Notes: generated by a model not told the origin, from the letters alone. Counted from the stretch's first letter, positions 24,045 through 33,054 are shown. The stretch is 33,676 nucleotides of DNA from Gammaproteobacteria bacterium (GCA_020832005.1 JAFIFN010000031.1:1-33676), one strand, 5' to 3'. Numbers and translations: made by a program.

Positions 24045-26246
24045 TCAGTTCGCCTCGACCTCGATGCCCATGACGTCGAACAGGAACGCGAACTCGCGCG
24101 CGGTATCGCGCAGGCGCTGAAAGCGTCCCGACTGCCCGCCGTGGCCGGCGCTCAGGTCGGTGAACAGCAGCAGGCGGTTGTCATCGGTCTTGCGCTCGCG
24201 CAGCCGTGCCACCCACTTCGCAGGCTCCCAGTACTGCACGGCCGGATCCCACAGCCCCGTGCCGACATAGATGTGCGGATAGTCCTGGGCGGTGACGTTG
24301 TCGTAAGGCGAGTAGGCCAGCATGATCCGGTAGAACTCGGGATCGTTGGGATTGCCCCACTCATCGTATTCAAAGGTCGTCAGCGGGATGCTTTCATCGA
24401 GCATGGTCGTGACCACGTCGACGAAGGGCACACCGGCGATCGCCGCCGTGAACAGGTCCGGCCGCATGTTCAGCACCGCGCCCATCAGCAGGCCGCCGGC
24501 GCTGCGCCCCGAGATGGCCACGCGCTCGGGATCGCCCCAGCCCTGCGCCAGCAGGTGCTCGGTGACATCGATGAAGTCATTGAAGGTGTTCTGCTTGTGC
24601 GCTAGCCGACCACGCTCGTACCACTGCCGGCCCATCTCCTCGCCGCCGCGGATGTGCGCGATGGCATACACGAAGCCACGATCGACCAGTGACAGCCGGT
24701 TGGCGCTGAAGGTGGGATCGATCGAGATGCCGTAGGAGCCATAACCGTAGACGAACAGTGGATTGCTGCCGTCGGGCGTCGTGCCGCGCCGATACATCAA
24801 CGTCACGGGCACCTGCTCGCCGTCGCGCGCGGGGGCATACAGGCGCTCGGTCACGTAGTTGTCCGGATCGAAGTCGCCGACCACCTCGTCGCGCTTGAGC
24901 AGCGTGCGCTCGCCTGTGACCATGTCGTAGTCGTACACCGTATAGGGCGTGGCCATCGAGCTGTAGCTGTAGCGCAGCACGGTGGTGTCCATGGACGGAT
25001 TGACGTCGATCTCGGCGGTGTAGGCGCCCTCATCGCTGTCGATATAGAACTCGTCACCCGCCTCGGGCATATTGCCATCGCCAAGCGGCATCACCCGCAG
25101 CTTGAGCATGCCGCCGGTACGCTCCTCGAGCACCAGGTGCTCACGAAACAGCGAGAAGTCCTCGATCATCGCCGTGTCGCGGTGCGCGATCACCTCTTCC
25201 CAGGTGGACTTGTCGGCGCTGCTGGCGAGAGGGCTGCGCATCAGCCGGAAATTCTCGGCCTGCCAGTTGCTGCGGATCCACAGTGTGTCGCCCACCGGTT
25301 CGATGAAATACTCGTGGTCGCGCTCGCGGGGCAGCACCACGATCGGTTCGGCGTCCGGCCTATCCGTCGGGATCAGTCGCGCCTCGCTCGAGACCGTCTG
25401 CAGGGAATACATGACGATGTACTCATCCGAACGTGACCGCGACAGCACCATGTAGAACTGCGGATCGCTTTCCTCGTAGATCAGCACATCGTCGGCAGGC
25501 TCGCTGCCGCGCCGATGCCGCCAGGCCTGGTAGGGAATCAGCGTGTCGGCCTGCTGGCGTACGTAGAACAGCGTCTCGTTATCATCCGCCCAGGCCAGGC
25601 TGGTGCTGATGTTCTCGATGCGCGTGGGCAACTTGTCGCCCGACTCCAGATCCTTGATGCGCAGCGTCCACTCGCCGCGGCTGACGGTGTCCTCGGCGAA
25701 GGCCAGCCAGCGACCGTCGGGGCTAACCGACAGCGCGCCGACCTGGTAGAAATCATGCTCGGCGGCCAGCGTGTTGACGTCGAGCATGATCTGCTCGGGC
25801 CCCTCGGCGCTGCCACGGCGACGCGCATAGATCGGGTGTTCGCGGCCTTCCTCGTAACGCCGGTAATACCACCACTCACCACGCTGGTAGGGCACGCTCG
25901 CGTCATCCTGGCGGATGCGGCCGACGAGTTCGTCGAAGAGCAGCTGCTGCATCGGCTCGGTGTGCGCCAGCACCGCCTGCGTGTAGGCGTTTTCCGCGGC
26001 CAGATGGGTCAGCACTTCCGGGTCCTGGCGGGAATCGTCGCGCAGCCAGTAATAGGGATCGATGCGCACGTCACCGTGCGCCTCGAGCTCGATCGGGCGC
26101 TGTTCGGCCACCGGGGCGGTGGCCCGGGTCGTGGCGGGCGCGGCGCTGTCGGGGTCGGGCATCTTGTCGGTGTCGGCGTTGGAGCAGGCCGTGCACCATG
26201 CCACGCTGCAGGCCAGTGCGAAAGTGCGCAGGTTCAGGAAGGGCAT
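24045..26246 (-). CDS. Oligopeptidase B-like S9A peptidase, probable lipoprotein
   Basis: A 733-residue serine peptidase. The N-terminus is a signal peptide ending CTAC-SNAD, a plausible though non-ideal lipobox; a low-complexity Asp/Pro/Ala linker follows. The S9A start motif DPYYWLRDDSR and a beta-propeller (residues ~110-480) precede the alpha/beta hydrolase domain. The catalytic Ser is S582 (GRSAGG), with Asp near GLWDPAV and His in AGHGG. The sequence fits oligopeptidase B (trypsin-like, cleaving after Arg/Lys in short peptides), but envelope-located rather than cytosolic. ATG 26246 has GGAG 6 nt upstream and begins the signal peptide; the tracked start 26396 does not fit. Confidence 0.9.
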   Translation of the reverse strand: MPFLNLRTFALACSVAWCTACSNADTDKMPDPDSAAPATTRATAPVAEQRPIELEAHGDVRIDPYYWLRDDSRQDPEVLTHLAAENAYTQAVLAHTEPMQQLLFDELVGRIRQDDASVPYQRGEWWYYRRYEEGREHPIYARRRGSAEGPEQIMLDVNTLAAEHDFYQVGALSVSPDGRWLAFAEDTVSRGEWTLRIKDLESGDKLPTRIENISTSLAWADDNETLFYVRQQADTLIPYQAWRHRRGSEPADDVLIYEESDPQFYMVLSRSRSDEYIVMYSLQTVSSEARLIPTDRPDAEPIVVLPRERDHEYFIEPVGDTLWIRSNWQAENFRLMRSPLASSADKSTWEEVIAHRDTAMIEDFSLFREHLVLEERTGGMLKLRVMPLGDGNMPEAGDEFYIDSDEGAYTAEIDVNPSMDTTVLRYSYSSMATPYTVYDYDMVTGERTLLKRDEVVGDFDPDNYVTERLYAPARDGEQVPVTLMYRRGTTPDGSNPLFVYGYGSYGISIDPTFSANRLSLVDRGFVYAIAHIRGGEEMGRQWYERGRLAHKQNTFNDFIDVTEHLLAQGWGDPERVAISGRSAGGLLMGAVLNMRPDLFTAAIAGVPFVDVVTTMLDESIPLTTFEYDEWGNPNDPEFYRIMLAYSPYDNVTAQDYPHIYVGTGLWDPAVQYWEPAKWVARLRERKTDDNRLLLFTDLSAGHGGQSGRFQRLRDTAREFAFLFDVMGIEVEAN

Positions 26247-26394
26247 CGGTGGCTCCGGGTCATCAGGGGGGGCATCCAGGCGACCGGGCGGGCGCCTTCG
26301 GCATGATAGGCTTACGCGCATATTTTTTCGAATCACGGTTGCCGTCGGCGCGACAGGTCGCGGCGGATTTTGCAGTTTGCACAAGGAGCGCAGC

Positions 26395-26829
26395 ATGCAG
26401 GGCTTTCCCCATCACTACCATGTCCAGGCCAGCGCGCCGCCGAGTGGCGATGTCACCCTCGCCGCCGATGGCCTGCCGGCGTTGGCCACCCAGCCGCCGG
26501 CCGAGTTCGGCGGTCCAGGTGATCGCTGGTCGCCGGAGACACTCCTGACGGCCGCGGTGGCCGACTGTTTCGTGCTGGGTTTCCGCGCCATCGCGGCGGC
26601 CTCGAAGTTCGAGTACACGCGCCTGGACTGCTCTGTCGAGGGTGTGCTCGACCGGGTCGAGCGCGTCATGCGTTTCACCGGCTTCACCGTGCGCGCCCGC
26701 CTGCTGCTGCCCGCCGGCGCCGATGAGGCGCGCGCCAGGCGCCTGCTCGAGAAGGCTGAAGACAGCTGCCTGATCACCAATTCGCTGTCGGCAGAAACGC
26801 ACCTCGAGGTCGAACTGGCCACGGGCTAG
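26395..26829 (+). CDS. OsmC/Ohr-family protein
   Basis: A 144-residue cytoplasmic protein of the OsmC/Ohr superfamily, usually thiol peroxidases that reduce organic hydroperoxides. Both conserved Cys are present: C58 in AVADCFVLGF and C125 in EDSCLITNS. ATG 26395 has AAGGAG 6 nt upstream. The tracked start at 26062 lies antisense within the oligopeptidase gene. The sequence is closer to the general OsmC-like (YhfA-type) group than to canonical Ohr by eye. It is divergent from the oligopeptidase gene across a 148-bp gap in which no clear operator is seen. Confidence 0.88.
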   Translation: MQGFPHHYHVQASAPPSGDVTLAADGLPALATQPPAEFGGPGDRWSPETLLTAAVADCFVLGFRAIAAASKFEYTRLDCSVEGVLDRVERVMRFTGFTVRARLLLPAGADEARARRLLEKAEDSCLITNSLSAETHLEVELATG

Positions 26830-26870
26830 GCATTCGCACGGCCCGGCGTTTCTTCAGTCGGGTTGCCGGG

Positions 26871-28010
26871 TCAGACCACCGGCCGCGCTGTGGCCGCACC
26901 CGGCTGCGCCAGCACACCTGCCAGTACCTCCAGTGCCGTCTGCAGACGCTCGCGCGTGGGCGGTGCCCCGATGCAGATGCGCATGCCCGAGACATTGGCC
27001 GCGTCGATGACGGGCAGCTCCGGCGGCGTCAGTGTCAGTCCGCGTGCCAGGCAGTCCGCATGAATGCGGCGCGCCTCATCCATCGGACAGGGAATCCAGT
27101 AATGCAATGACATCGGCGGGCTGCCAGGCGCCAGCGTGTCGCCGAGCCGCTCCATGGTCAGGCGGCTGCGTGCGCGGATCTCGTCGCGCACCACGGCGGC
27201 CAGGCGGCCTGCCTGGTCGGCCATGACCATCTGCGCGAACAGCCGGTGGCCGATCTGCGGAGAGCCGATGCTGGTGGTCCAGATCAGCTCGCGCAGCGGT
27301 GCGCGGTGCTGCTCGGGGCAGCAGATCCAGCCCACGCGCAGGCCGGGCAGCAGGATCTTCGATACCCCCCCGAGGTAGAACGTGCGGTCGGGTACAAGGG
27401 TCTGAAACGCCGGCAGGGGCTGCTCGGGCCAGGTCAGGGCGCCGTAGATGTCGTCCTCGATGATGTCCAGTGACAGCTGCGCGCAGCTGCGTGCGATCGC
27501 CTCGCGGCGTTCGCGCGGGTAGGTCAGCGCGGTGGGGTTCTGCAGGGTCGGGATCAGCACGACGCTTCGTGCGCCACTGCTGCGTGCTGCGGCCTCCAGC
27601 GCTTCGGGCGTGACCCCGTGTGCGTCCATGGCCACCGGCACCAGGCGCAGGCCGAGCTGCCGTGCGACATCGCGGATGCCGAAAAACGTTGCCGACTCGC
27701 AGAGCACGGCCTCACCGGGCCGGTGCAGGTGATTGAGCACCAGGTAGAGTGCGCTCATGACGCCCGAGCACAGGATGAGTTCGTCGGCGCCGACGTCCGC
27801 CAGCGCTGAGCTTTCGTGCAGCCAGCGCGCCACGGCCTCGCGGGCGACCTGGTCGCCGCCCGTGGGCGGATAGCCGCACAACTCGTCCAGTCCGGGGTCT
27901 GCCGCGGTCCGGTTCAGCGCCTCACGCAGGAACGGCTGGGCGAGGCGGTAGGTGGGGACATTCGCGGACAGGTTGAGCGGGCCTTCCTCCTGCCCTTCGG
28001 CGAGCGTCAC
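26871..28010 (-). CDS. MocR-type PLP aminotransferase domain protein lacking the HTH
   Basis: A 379-residue fold-type I PLP enzyme. The N-terminus (PLNLSANVPTYRLAQPFLREAL...GYPPTGG) matches the start of the aminotransferase-like half of MocR/PdxR regulators, but the GntR-type winged HTH that normally precedes it is absent. The PLP lysine is K218 in GGVSKILLPGLRVGW, and the cofactor-binding IEDDIYG and LIPTLQNPTALTY stretches are present. It starts at GTG 28010, which overlaps the stop of the S9 peptidase (GTGA), so no room exists for an HTH. It may be a true aminotransferase (for example of the 2-aminoadipate or valine type) acting on amino acids released by the linked peptidases. Confidence 0.85.
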   Translation of the reverse strand: MTLAEGQEEGPLNLSANVPTYRLAQPFLREALNRTAADPGLDELCGYPPTGGDQVAREAVARWLHESSALADVGADELILCSGVMSALYLVLNHLHRPGEAVLCESATFFGIRDVARQLGLRLVPVAMDAHGVTPEALEAAARSSGARSVVLIPTLQNPTALTYPRERREAIARSCAQLSLDIIEDDIYGALTWPEQPLPAFQTLVPDRTFYLGGVSKILLPGLRVGWICCPEQHRAPLRELIWTTSIGSPQIGHRLFAQMVMADQAGRLAAVVRDEIRARSRLTMERLGDTLAPGSPPMSLHYWIPCPMDEARRIHADCLARGLTLTPPELPVIDAANVSGMRICIGAPPTRERLQTALEVLAGVLAQPGAATARPVV

Positions 28011-30112
28011 TGCTGGTCGGCGCCCGAACCGTCGGCAGCTGCCATCAGCGTGCGCTGCAGGTAGGTGTAGACCAGCGCCTGGAGCTTCGCGGTGTGCTCT
28101 GGCGTGGCGGCACCTGCGTGTCCGCCCTCGATGTTTTCGAAGTAGTACACCGGATGTTCATACTCGCGCAGCCGCGCCACCATCTTGCGCGCATGGCCCG
28201 GGTGTACCCGGTCATCCCGCGTCGAGGTGGTGATCAGCATGCTGGGATAGTCGGCCTCCGGATCGATGTTCTGGTAGGGCGAGTAGCGGCTGATCCAGGC
28301 CCACTGCTCGGGGTCATCCGGATTGCCGTATTCGGCCATCCAGCTGGCCCCGGCCAACAGCAGGTGATAGCGACGCATGTCCAGCAGCGGTACCAGGCTG
28401 ACCACGGCGCCGTACAGCTCGGGTCGCTGGGTCACCGCGGCACCGACCAGCAGGCCACCGTTGCTTCCGCCCATGATGCCCAGCCGCGACGGGCGGGTAA
28501 TGCCGCGCTCGATCAGGTCTTCTGCCACGGCCGCGAAGTCCTCGTAGGCGCGCATGCGGTTTTCCCGCAGGGCCGCCTGGTGCCAGGCCGGCCCGAACTC
28601 GCCACCGCCGCGGATATTGGCCACGACCAGCGTGCCGCCGGTCTCCAGCCAGCCCATGCCGCGTGCGGCCGAGTAGACCGGTGTCTCGGACACCTGGAAG
28701 CCTCCATAGGCATACAGCAGGACCGGCGCGTCACCGTCGGCTTCGGCGTCTTCCGGACCGACCAGGAAATACGGCACGCGCGTGCCGTCTGCCGAGGTCG
28801 CCTCGAGCTGACGTACCGCAAGTCCGGTGGCATCGAAGAAACCGGGCTGCTCCATCACCGCGCGTGGTGTCGATCGACCATGAGCCGAAAACAGCGTCAG
28901 CGGTGTGATGAAGTCCTGGTAGGCGAAGAACCAGTGCTCGCTGAAGGCATCGGTGGTGATGTGCCTGACGCTGCCAAGGGGTCTCACGTCGATTTCGCGC
29001 TGCTGCCAGCCCGCCTCGCCAGGCGTGAGCAGATACAGCCGGCTGGTGACATTGTCGAGCATGTGCACCAGCAGGTGCTCGCCGCTGCGCTTGACGTCTT
29101 CGATCGTGGTGCGCGGGTCGGGGCTGATCAGGCGCGCAGGCCTCGGTGTACCCGCCAGCAGTCCGTCCAGCGGCACGGCGAGCAGTTCGCCGGACCGGTA
29201 GGTTTCGTCACCGACGCGCCAGTCCTCGCGTAACCGCACGATCAGCGCGTCGTTGAGGATCGCGTCCACGCCGACCTTCTGGGGCAGCGGCAACAGCTTC
29301 GGGCCTTCGTCGGTCAGCAGGCTGTACTCGATGCTGAAAAAGTCTACCGCCCGCATCAGCAGCGGGTAGCTGCCCTCGGGTGTGCGAACAACTGTTGGAA
29401 ACAGGCCGACGTCGCTGATCGGGATCTCCGCGACCGTCTCGGCTTCATCGATGCCCTCGCCGCGATGCCAGCGCCGCGCCGTGCGTGCATAGCCCGAATC
29501 GGTCATCGTGCCGGGGCCGAAATCGCTGTACACCAGCAGCGTATCCTCATCCAGCCAGCTGCCACCGCCCTTGGCCTCGGGCAGCATGAAGCCGTCGGCG
29601 ACGAAGCGCCGTGTCGCGATGTCGAACTCGCGCAGCACGACCGCGTCGGCCCCGCCGCGCGACAGCGACAGCAGGCAGCGCGAGCTGCCGTTCGGTGCGC
29701 AGGCGGCGCCCTTGAACACCCAGTTTTCCTCCTCGGCCGCGCCGAGTGCATCCAGGTCGAGCAGGGTTTCCCATTCAGGCTTGCCCTCGGCGTAGGCGGC
29801 AACAGGCGTGCGCCGCCACAGCCCGCGAGGGTTGGTGCCGTCCTGCCACAGGTTGTAGACAAAGCCGCCCCTGAGATCGCCGAAAGGGATCCGGGCATCG
29901 GACTCCAGTGCTGCCAGCAGGCGTGCGCGCAGGGCGTCATGATCCTCGCCGACCTGCAGGGTGGCTGCGGTCTCGGCATTGCGCGCCTCGACCCATTCCA
30001 TGGCCGCCGCGTCGTGCACCTCTTCGAGCCAGAGATAGGGGTCGTCGTCCTGGGCCAGCGTCATCTGGACTCCTGCGAGAAGCAAAAAGGCGGGAAGAAG
30101 CGTCCGGTACAT
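28007..30112 (-). CDS. Prolyl oligopeptidase family S9 peptidase, exported
   Basis: A 701-residue serine peptidase with a signal peptide (MYRTLLPAFLLLAGVQMTLAQ). The S9A start motif DPYLWLEEVHDA is followed by a seven-bladed-propeller region (residues ~60-430) and an alpha/beta hydrolase domain. The catalytic Ser is S550 (GGSNGG), with Asp in STRDDRVHPGHA and His in EGGHAGA. It matches prolyl endopeptidases that cleave after Pro in short peptides, here in the envelope. AAGGA lies 10 nt before ATG 30112. It follows the gluzincin gene by 33 bp and overlaps the aminotransferase by 4 bp. Confidence 0.92.
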   Translation of the reverse strand: MYRTLLPAFLLLAGVQMTLAQDDDPYLWLEEVHDAAAMEWVEARNAETAATLQVGEDHDALRARLLAALESDARIPFGDLRGGFVYNLWQDGTNPRGLWRRTPVAAYAEGKPEWETLLDLDALGAAEEENWVFKGAACAPNGSSRCLLSLSRGGADAVVLREFDIATRRFVADGFMLPEAKGGGSWLDEDTLLVYSDFGPGTMTDSGYARTARRWHRGEGIDEAETVAEIPISDVGLFPTVVRTPEGSYPLLMRAVDFFSIEYSLLTDEGPKLLPLPQKVGVDAILNDALIVRLREDWRVGDETYRSGELLAVPLDGLLAGTPRPARLISPDPRTTIEDVKRSGEHLLVHMLDNVTSRLYLLTPGEAGWQQREIDVRPLGSVRHITTDAFSEHWFFAYQDFITPLTLFSAHGRSTPRAVMEQPGFFDATGLAVRQLEATSADGTRVPYFLVGPEDAEADGDAPVLLYAYGGFQVSETPVYSAARGMGWLETGGTLVVANIRGGGEFGPAWHQAALRENRMRAYEDFAAVAEDLIERGITRPSRLGIMGGSNGGLLVGAAVTQRPELYGAVVSLVPLLDMRRYHLLLAGASWMAEYGNPDDPEQWAWISRYSPYQNIDPEADYPSMLITTSTRDDRVHPGHARKMVARLREYEHPVYYFENIEGGHAGAATPEHTAKLQALVYTYLQRTLMAAADGSGADQQ

Positions 30113-30145
30113 GTCGGTGTGTCCTTATGGCTTGCCTGTTGCCAC

Positions 30146-31396
30146 TTAATGGCCGGTTTTTCGCCGCGCCAGGGGCAGTTCGTCGAACACTGCCAGCGGG
30201 GTGCCGACCAGGGATTCGCTGATCTCGCGCAGCCGTGCGTAGGTGATGGTCTCGTCGCTTTCGGCCAGTGTGCGGGCGACATCGTCGAGCGAGTGCTCAC
30301 CGTCGCTGGCCTCGCGGATGGCAGCATCGATGCGCACGAACTCACCGACGGCGCGCGCCGTCACCGCGCCGCCGGCACTGGCGACATCGAGGCGTCGCAC
30401 GCTGCGGCCATTGCGCGCATGTGTTTCCAGCGACGCCGCATGGCGCTCCTCGCTGAGCACGCCCGAGCGCCGAAGAATCTCCAGGCTGTAGTAGTCCGCG
30501 AGTCCCTCGACGATCCAGCCGGCACCGCGACCGGTGTGCACGATGCCGGCCACATGAACCATTTCATGCAGCAGTGTCGAGGTGCCGCGCTCATTGATCA
30601 GCGGACGCTCGGCGTGCATGTACAGTGATGACGGACCCGACAGCGCGCCGCGCCACATCGGATCGCCGGCGCTGACCACCAGCAGGCGATCCGGGAAGTC
30701 GGGAAAGATCTCCAGCAGCGTGGGCAGGGTCCAGCGCACCATGGCCAGCGCATCCATGCGACGCACGCCCACGCCCACCGGGCCCGAGATCACGATCTCT
30801 CGCCCGGCGACCTCCTCGCGGCGCGTGCCCAGCGCGCCTGCGACCATCCAGCCGGTGGGGCGTACGAAGCGACGCGTCGGATCTTCGAGTGGCAGCGCTT
30901 CACCGTCCCAGGCGCCATACCGGGTCTCGATCGACCAGCCCTCCGGGGCCGTGAAGCTCAGGCTGGCGCGTGACTCGACGCCGGGCACGCCGCGCATCCG
31001 CGCAGGTGGCACGAGGTGGTCGGCGCGCATCAGCGCCCAGTCGTCGGTGATACGCGCATCGTAGCCACCGGATCCGCGCTGCCGGTCGATGACCATGCGG
31101 AGTGTGAATTCACCGCCCTCGGCGGGTGGTCGCCAGAACACGAACTCATCGTCCTGCTCGATCTCGCCATCGCCTGCAAAACCGTGATGACGATCGGGGT
31201 CAGGCCGGAACCGCAGCTCGCGCAGCTGCCCGTCGGTCTGGCGCACCCGGAGGCTGACCTGCGCCTCGCCATCGGCGGGCGACAGGGTCGCGTGATAATC
31301 GATATCGAAGGTAGGGACCGCTTCGGCGGCGCGCGCAGCGCCTGCGAGCAACACCGCAACAAGCAGTCCGGAAATCCACATCCAGCTGATTTTCAT
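30146..31396 (-). CDS. Exported gluzincin metallopeptidase (M1/M61-like)
   Basis: A 416-residue protein with signal peptide WISGLLVAVLLAGAARAAEA. A beta-rich N-terminal half (residues ~30-180, DIDYHATLSPADGEAQVSLRV) resembles the N-domain of M1/M61 aminopeptidases. The active site is H277-E278-M-V-H281, and E297 in WIVEGLADYY is the third zinc ligand, as in gluzincins. It is shorter than typical M61 enzymes and lacks a visible PDZ domain. It is the first gene of a minus-strand run with the S9 peptidase and aminotransferase. Exact family assignment is uncertain; an unnamed M61-related group is likely. Confidence 0.78.
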   Translation of the reverse strand: MKISWMWISGLLVAVLLAGAARAAEAVPTFDIDYHATLSPADGEAQVSLRVRQTDGQLRELRFRPDPDRHHGFAGDGEIEQDDEFVFWRPPAEGGEFTLRMVIDRQRGSGGYDARITDDWALMRADHLVPPARMRGVPGVESRASLSFTAPEGWSIETRYGAWDGEALPLEDPTRRFVRPTGWMVAGALGTRREEVAGREIVISGPVGVGVRRMDALAMVRWTLPTLLEIFPDFPDRLLVVSAGDPMWRGALSGPSSLYMHAERPLINERGTSTLLHEMVHVAGIVHTGRGAGWIVEGLADYYSLEILRRSGVLSEERHAASLETHARNGRSVRRLDVASAGGAVTARAVGEFVRIDAAIREASDGEHSLDDVARTLAESDETITYARLREISESLVGTPLAVFDELPLARRKTGH

Positions 31397-31442
31397 GCCT
31401 GTTTCGTGACTCCGTGGACACTTGTGCGGAAATTCTTCATGG

Positions 31443-31539
31443 CATACTGACCCGCGAACCCTGTCACGGGTTCCGGCGCCTGCGCCGCCGGTGACAGCGC
31501 CGGAACCCCGCTCACCGCTTCACGCCCAAGGTAACCACC
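31443..31539 (+). promoter_or_regulatory. Structured leader of fbp with alternative hairpins
   Basis: CATACT at 31443-31448 is a possible -10, with a poor -35. Downstream, hairpin 1 is GAACCC-TGTCAC-GGGTTC (31456-31473) and hairpin 2 is CCGGCG-N7-CGCCGG (31473-31491). A longer stem, GGGTTCCGGCGC (31468-31479) with GCGCCGGAACCC (31497-31508), excludes both. The loop of hairpin 1, TGTCAC, also pairs with GTGACA at 31491-31496. AAGG at 31528-31531 is the ribosome site. This could be an attenuator-like leader or a DNA repeat. Confidence 0.5.
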
Positions 31540-32568
31540 ATGAACGCCTCTGTCGATCTCGCAGTCCCTACCGGTATCCTCGCTGATGCCGATATCGTCA
31601 CGCTGCAGTCCCACATGCTGGAAGAAAAGCGCCGCGTCGCCGATCCCGGCGATACGCTGTCGTGGATCATCTCGGCGCTGTCAATCTCGGCGAAAATCAT
31701 CTCGGCGCAGCTGCGTCGTGCAGGTCTGGACAACGTGCTGGGCTCGCTGGGCAACCAGAATGTTCAGGGTGAGGACCAGCAGAAGCTCGATGTCATCGCC
31801 AACAACGTGCTGATGCGCGCACTGGGCGCTCGCGAAGGCGTCATGGTGCTGGCCTCCGAGGAGGCCGACGAACCCGTCGTCATCGCAGGCAACCGTGCCG
31901 ATGAGCGCGGCTATTGTGTGCTGTTCGATCCTCTCGATGGCTCATCGAACCTCGATGTCTGCGGCGGTGTGGGCACGATTTTCAGCATCCTGCGCCATGA
32001 TCGACGCAGCACGCGCATTGCCGACTCCGTGCTGCAGCCCGGTGCCCGGCAGGTGGCGGCCGGCTACGTGCTCTATGGGCCCTCGACGGTGATGGTGCTG
32101 ACCACCGGTGCCGGGGTCGACATGTTCGTGCTCGATACCGCGATCGGTGCGTTCATTCGCATCGCACGGGGTCTGCGCATCCCCGAGACCGGCGCGACCT
32201 ATTCCCTGAACGAAGGCAACCGTGCCAGCTTCCCCGCCGGATATCGTGCCTATCTCGACTGGGCCCAGGCCAACGGTTACTCCAGTCGCTATGCGGGGGC
32301 GATGGTCGCCGATGTGCATCGCACCCTGCTCAAGGGCGGGGTGTTTCTCTATCCGCCGACGCAAAAGGCCCCACAGGGCAAACTGCGTCTGCTCTATGAG
32401 GCCAGTCCCATGGCCATGATCATCGAGCAGGCCGGCGGCCAGGCGCTGGCCGGCACACAGCGCATCCTGGATATCCAGCCCACGGCCCTGCACCAGCGCA
32501 CGCCCGTGCTGCTGGGCAGTTCAGCGGAAGTGGCGGGGGTGGCCGAATTCCTGGATCGCGCCGACTGA
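31540..32568 (+). CDS. fbp: Fructose-1,6-bisphosphatase class I
   Basis: A 342-residue cytosolic enzyme that hydrolyses fructose-1,6-bisphosphate to fructose-6-phosphate in gluconeogenesis. The metal-binding motif DPLDGSSN begins at D130, and the family active-site signature KLRLLYEASPMAMIIEQAGG is intact; EEADEPV upstream supplies acidic metal ligands. Length is normal for the bacterial class I enzyme. ATG 31540 has AAGG 8 nt upstream. A gluconeogenic enzyme fits an organism living on peptides and amino acids. The gene is divergent from the M1/M61-like peptidase. Confidence 0.97.
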   Translation: MNASVDLAVPTGILADADIVTLQSHMLEEKRRVADPGDTLSWIISALSISAKIISAQLRRAGLDNVLGSLGNQNVQGEDQQKLDVIANNVLMRALGAREGVMVLASEEADEPVVIAGNRADERGYCVLFDPLDGSSNLDVCGGVGTIFSILRHDRRSTRIADSVLQPGARQVAAGYVLYGPSTVMVLTTGAGVDMFVLDTAIGAFIRIARGLRIPETGATYSLNEGNRASFPAGYRAYLDWAQANGYSSRYAGAMVADVHRTLLKGGVFLYPPTQKAPQGKLRLLYEASPMAMIIEQAGGQALAGTQRILDIQPTALHQRTPVLLGSSAEVAGVAEFLDRAD

Positions 32569-32575
32569 CATCGGC

Positions 32576-32592
32576 CGGCGCGAGGCGCGCCG
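32576..32592. terminator. GC hairpin between convergent fbp and DUF1330 genes
   Basis: CGGCGCG-AGG-CGCGCCG forms a 7-bp stem with a 3-nt loop, 7 bp past the fbp stop. No T-run follows on either strand, so any termination would be non-canonical. Confidence 0.35.
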
Positions 32593-32601
32593 CAGCGTGC
32601 C

Positions 32602-33054
32602 TCAGTCGCCGGCGGGCAGCCAGCGCGGGTCGGGTACGAAGGCGTCGCTGACGATCACATTGAGCGTGCCCAGCCCTTCGCGCAGCGGGATCGCCTCGCG
32701 CTGATAGCGCTCCGAGTAATAAAAGTCCCGGGCGTGCTGCAGTGACGGGAACTCGAACACGCGAACCGAGCTGGTGAAGGCCGGGCCCTCGAGGACTTCG
32801 GCGGCATGCTCCTCGCTGATGAACAGCAGACGCCCGCCATATTCAAGCAGCAGCGGGATGGTGGCGCGGGCATATGGTCCCATGCGCGCCGAATCGACAT
32901 TCGTGCCGATGACGATCATGTAACCCGGAGGGCTTGCTGCAGGTTCGGGCTCGTCGACCTGCTTGGCGCCGCCGGCCAGCGCGCCGGCCGGCAGGCCTGC
33001 GCAGCCAAGCGTGGCGGCCAGCGCAATCATCTGCAGGCAACGGTACGTCATCAT
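32602..33054 (-). CDS. Exported DUF1330-family protein
   Basis: A 150-residue protein with an N-terminal signal (LQMIALAATLGCAGLPAGALA) and a DUF1330-like ferredoxin-type alpha/beta domain: GYMIVIGTNVDSARMGPYARATIPLLLEYGGRLLFI and FPSLQHARDFYYSERYQ. DUF1330 proteins are dimeric alpha/beta-barrel-like and usually cytoplasmic, so a signal peptide is slightly unusual. The tracked start at 33237 gives an implausible leader; ATG 33054 has GGGAG 7 nt upstream. Function is unknown. Confidence 0.8.
   Translation of the reverse strand: MMTYRCLQMIALAATLGCAGLPAGALAGGAKQVDEPEPAASPPGYMIVIGTNVDSARMGPYARATIPLLLEYGGRLLFISEEHAAEVLEGPAFTSSVRVFEFPSLQHARDFYYSERYQREAIPLREGLGTLNVIVSDAFVPDPRWLPAGD

Noticed and set aside
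25515-30628. Long plus-strand ORFs at 25515, 28094 and 29465.
   Set aside because: They are antisense to the two S9 peptidase genes and the gluzincin gene, with composition typical of shadow frames and no motifs.
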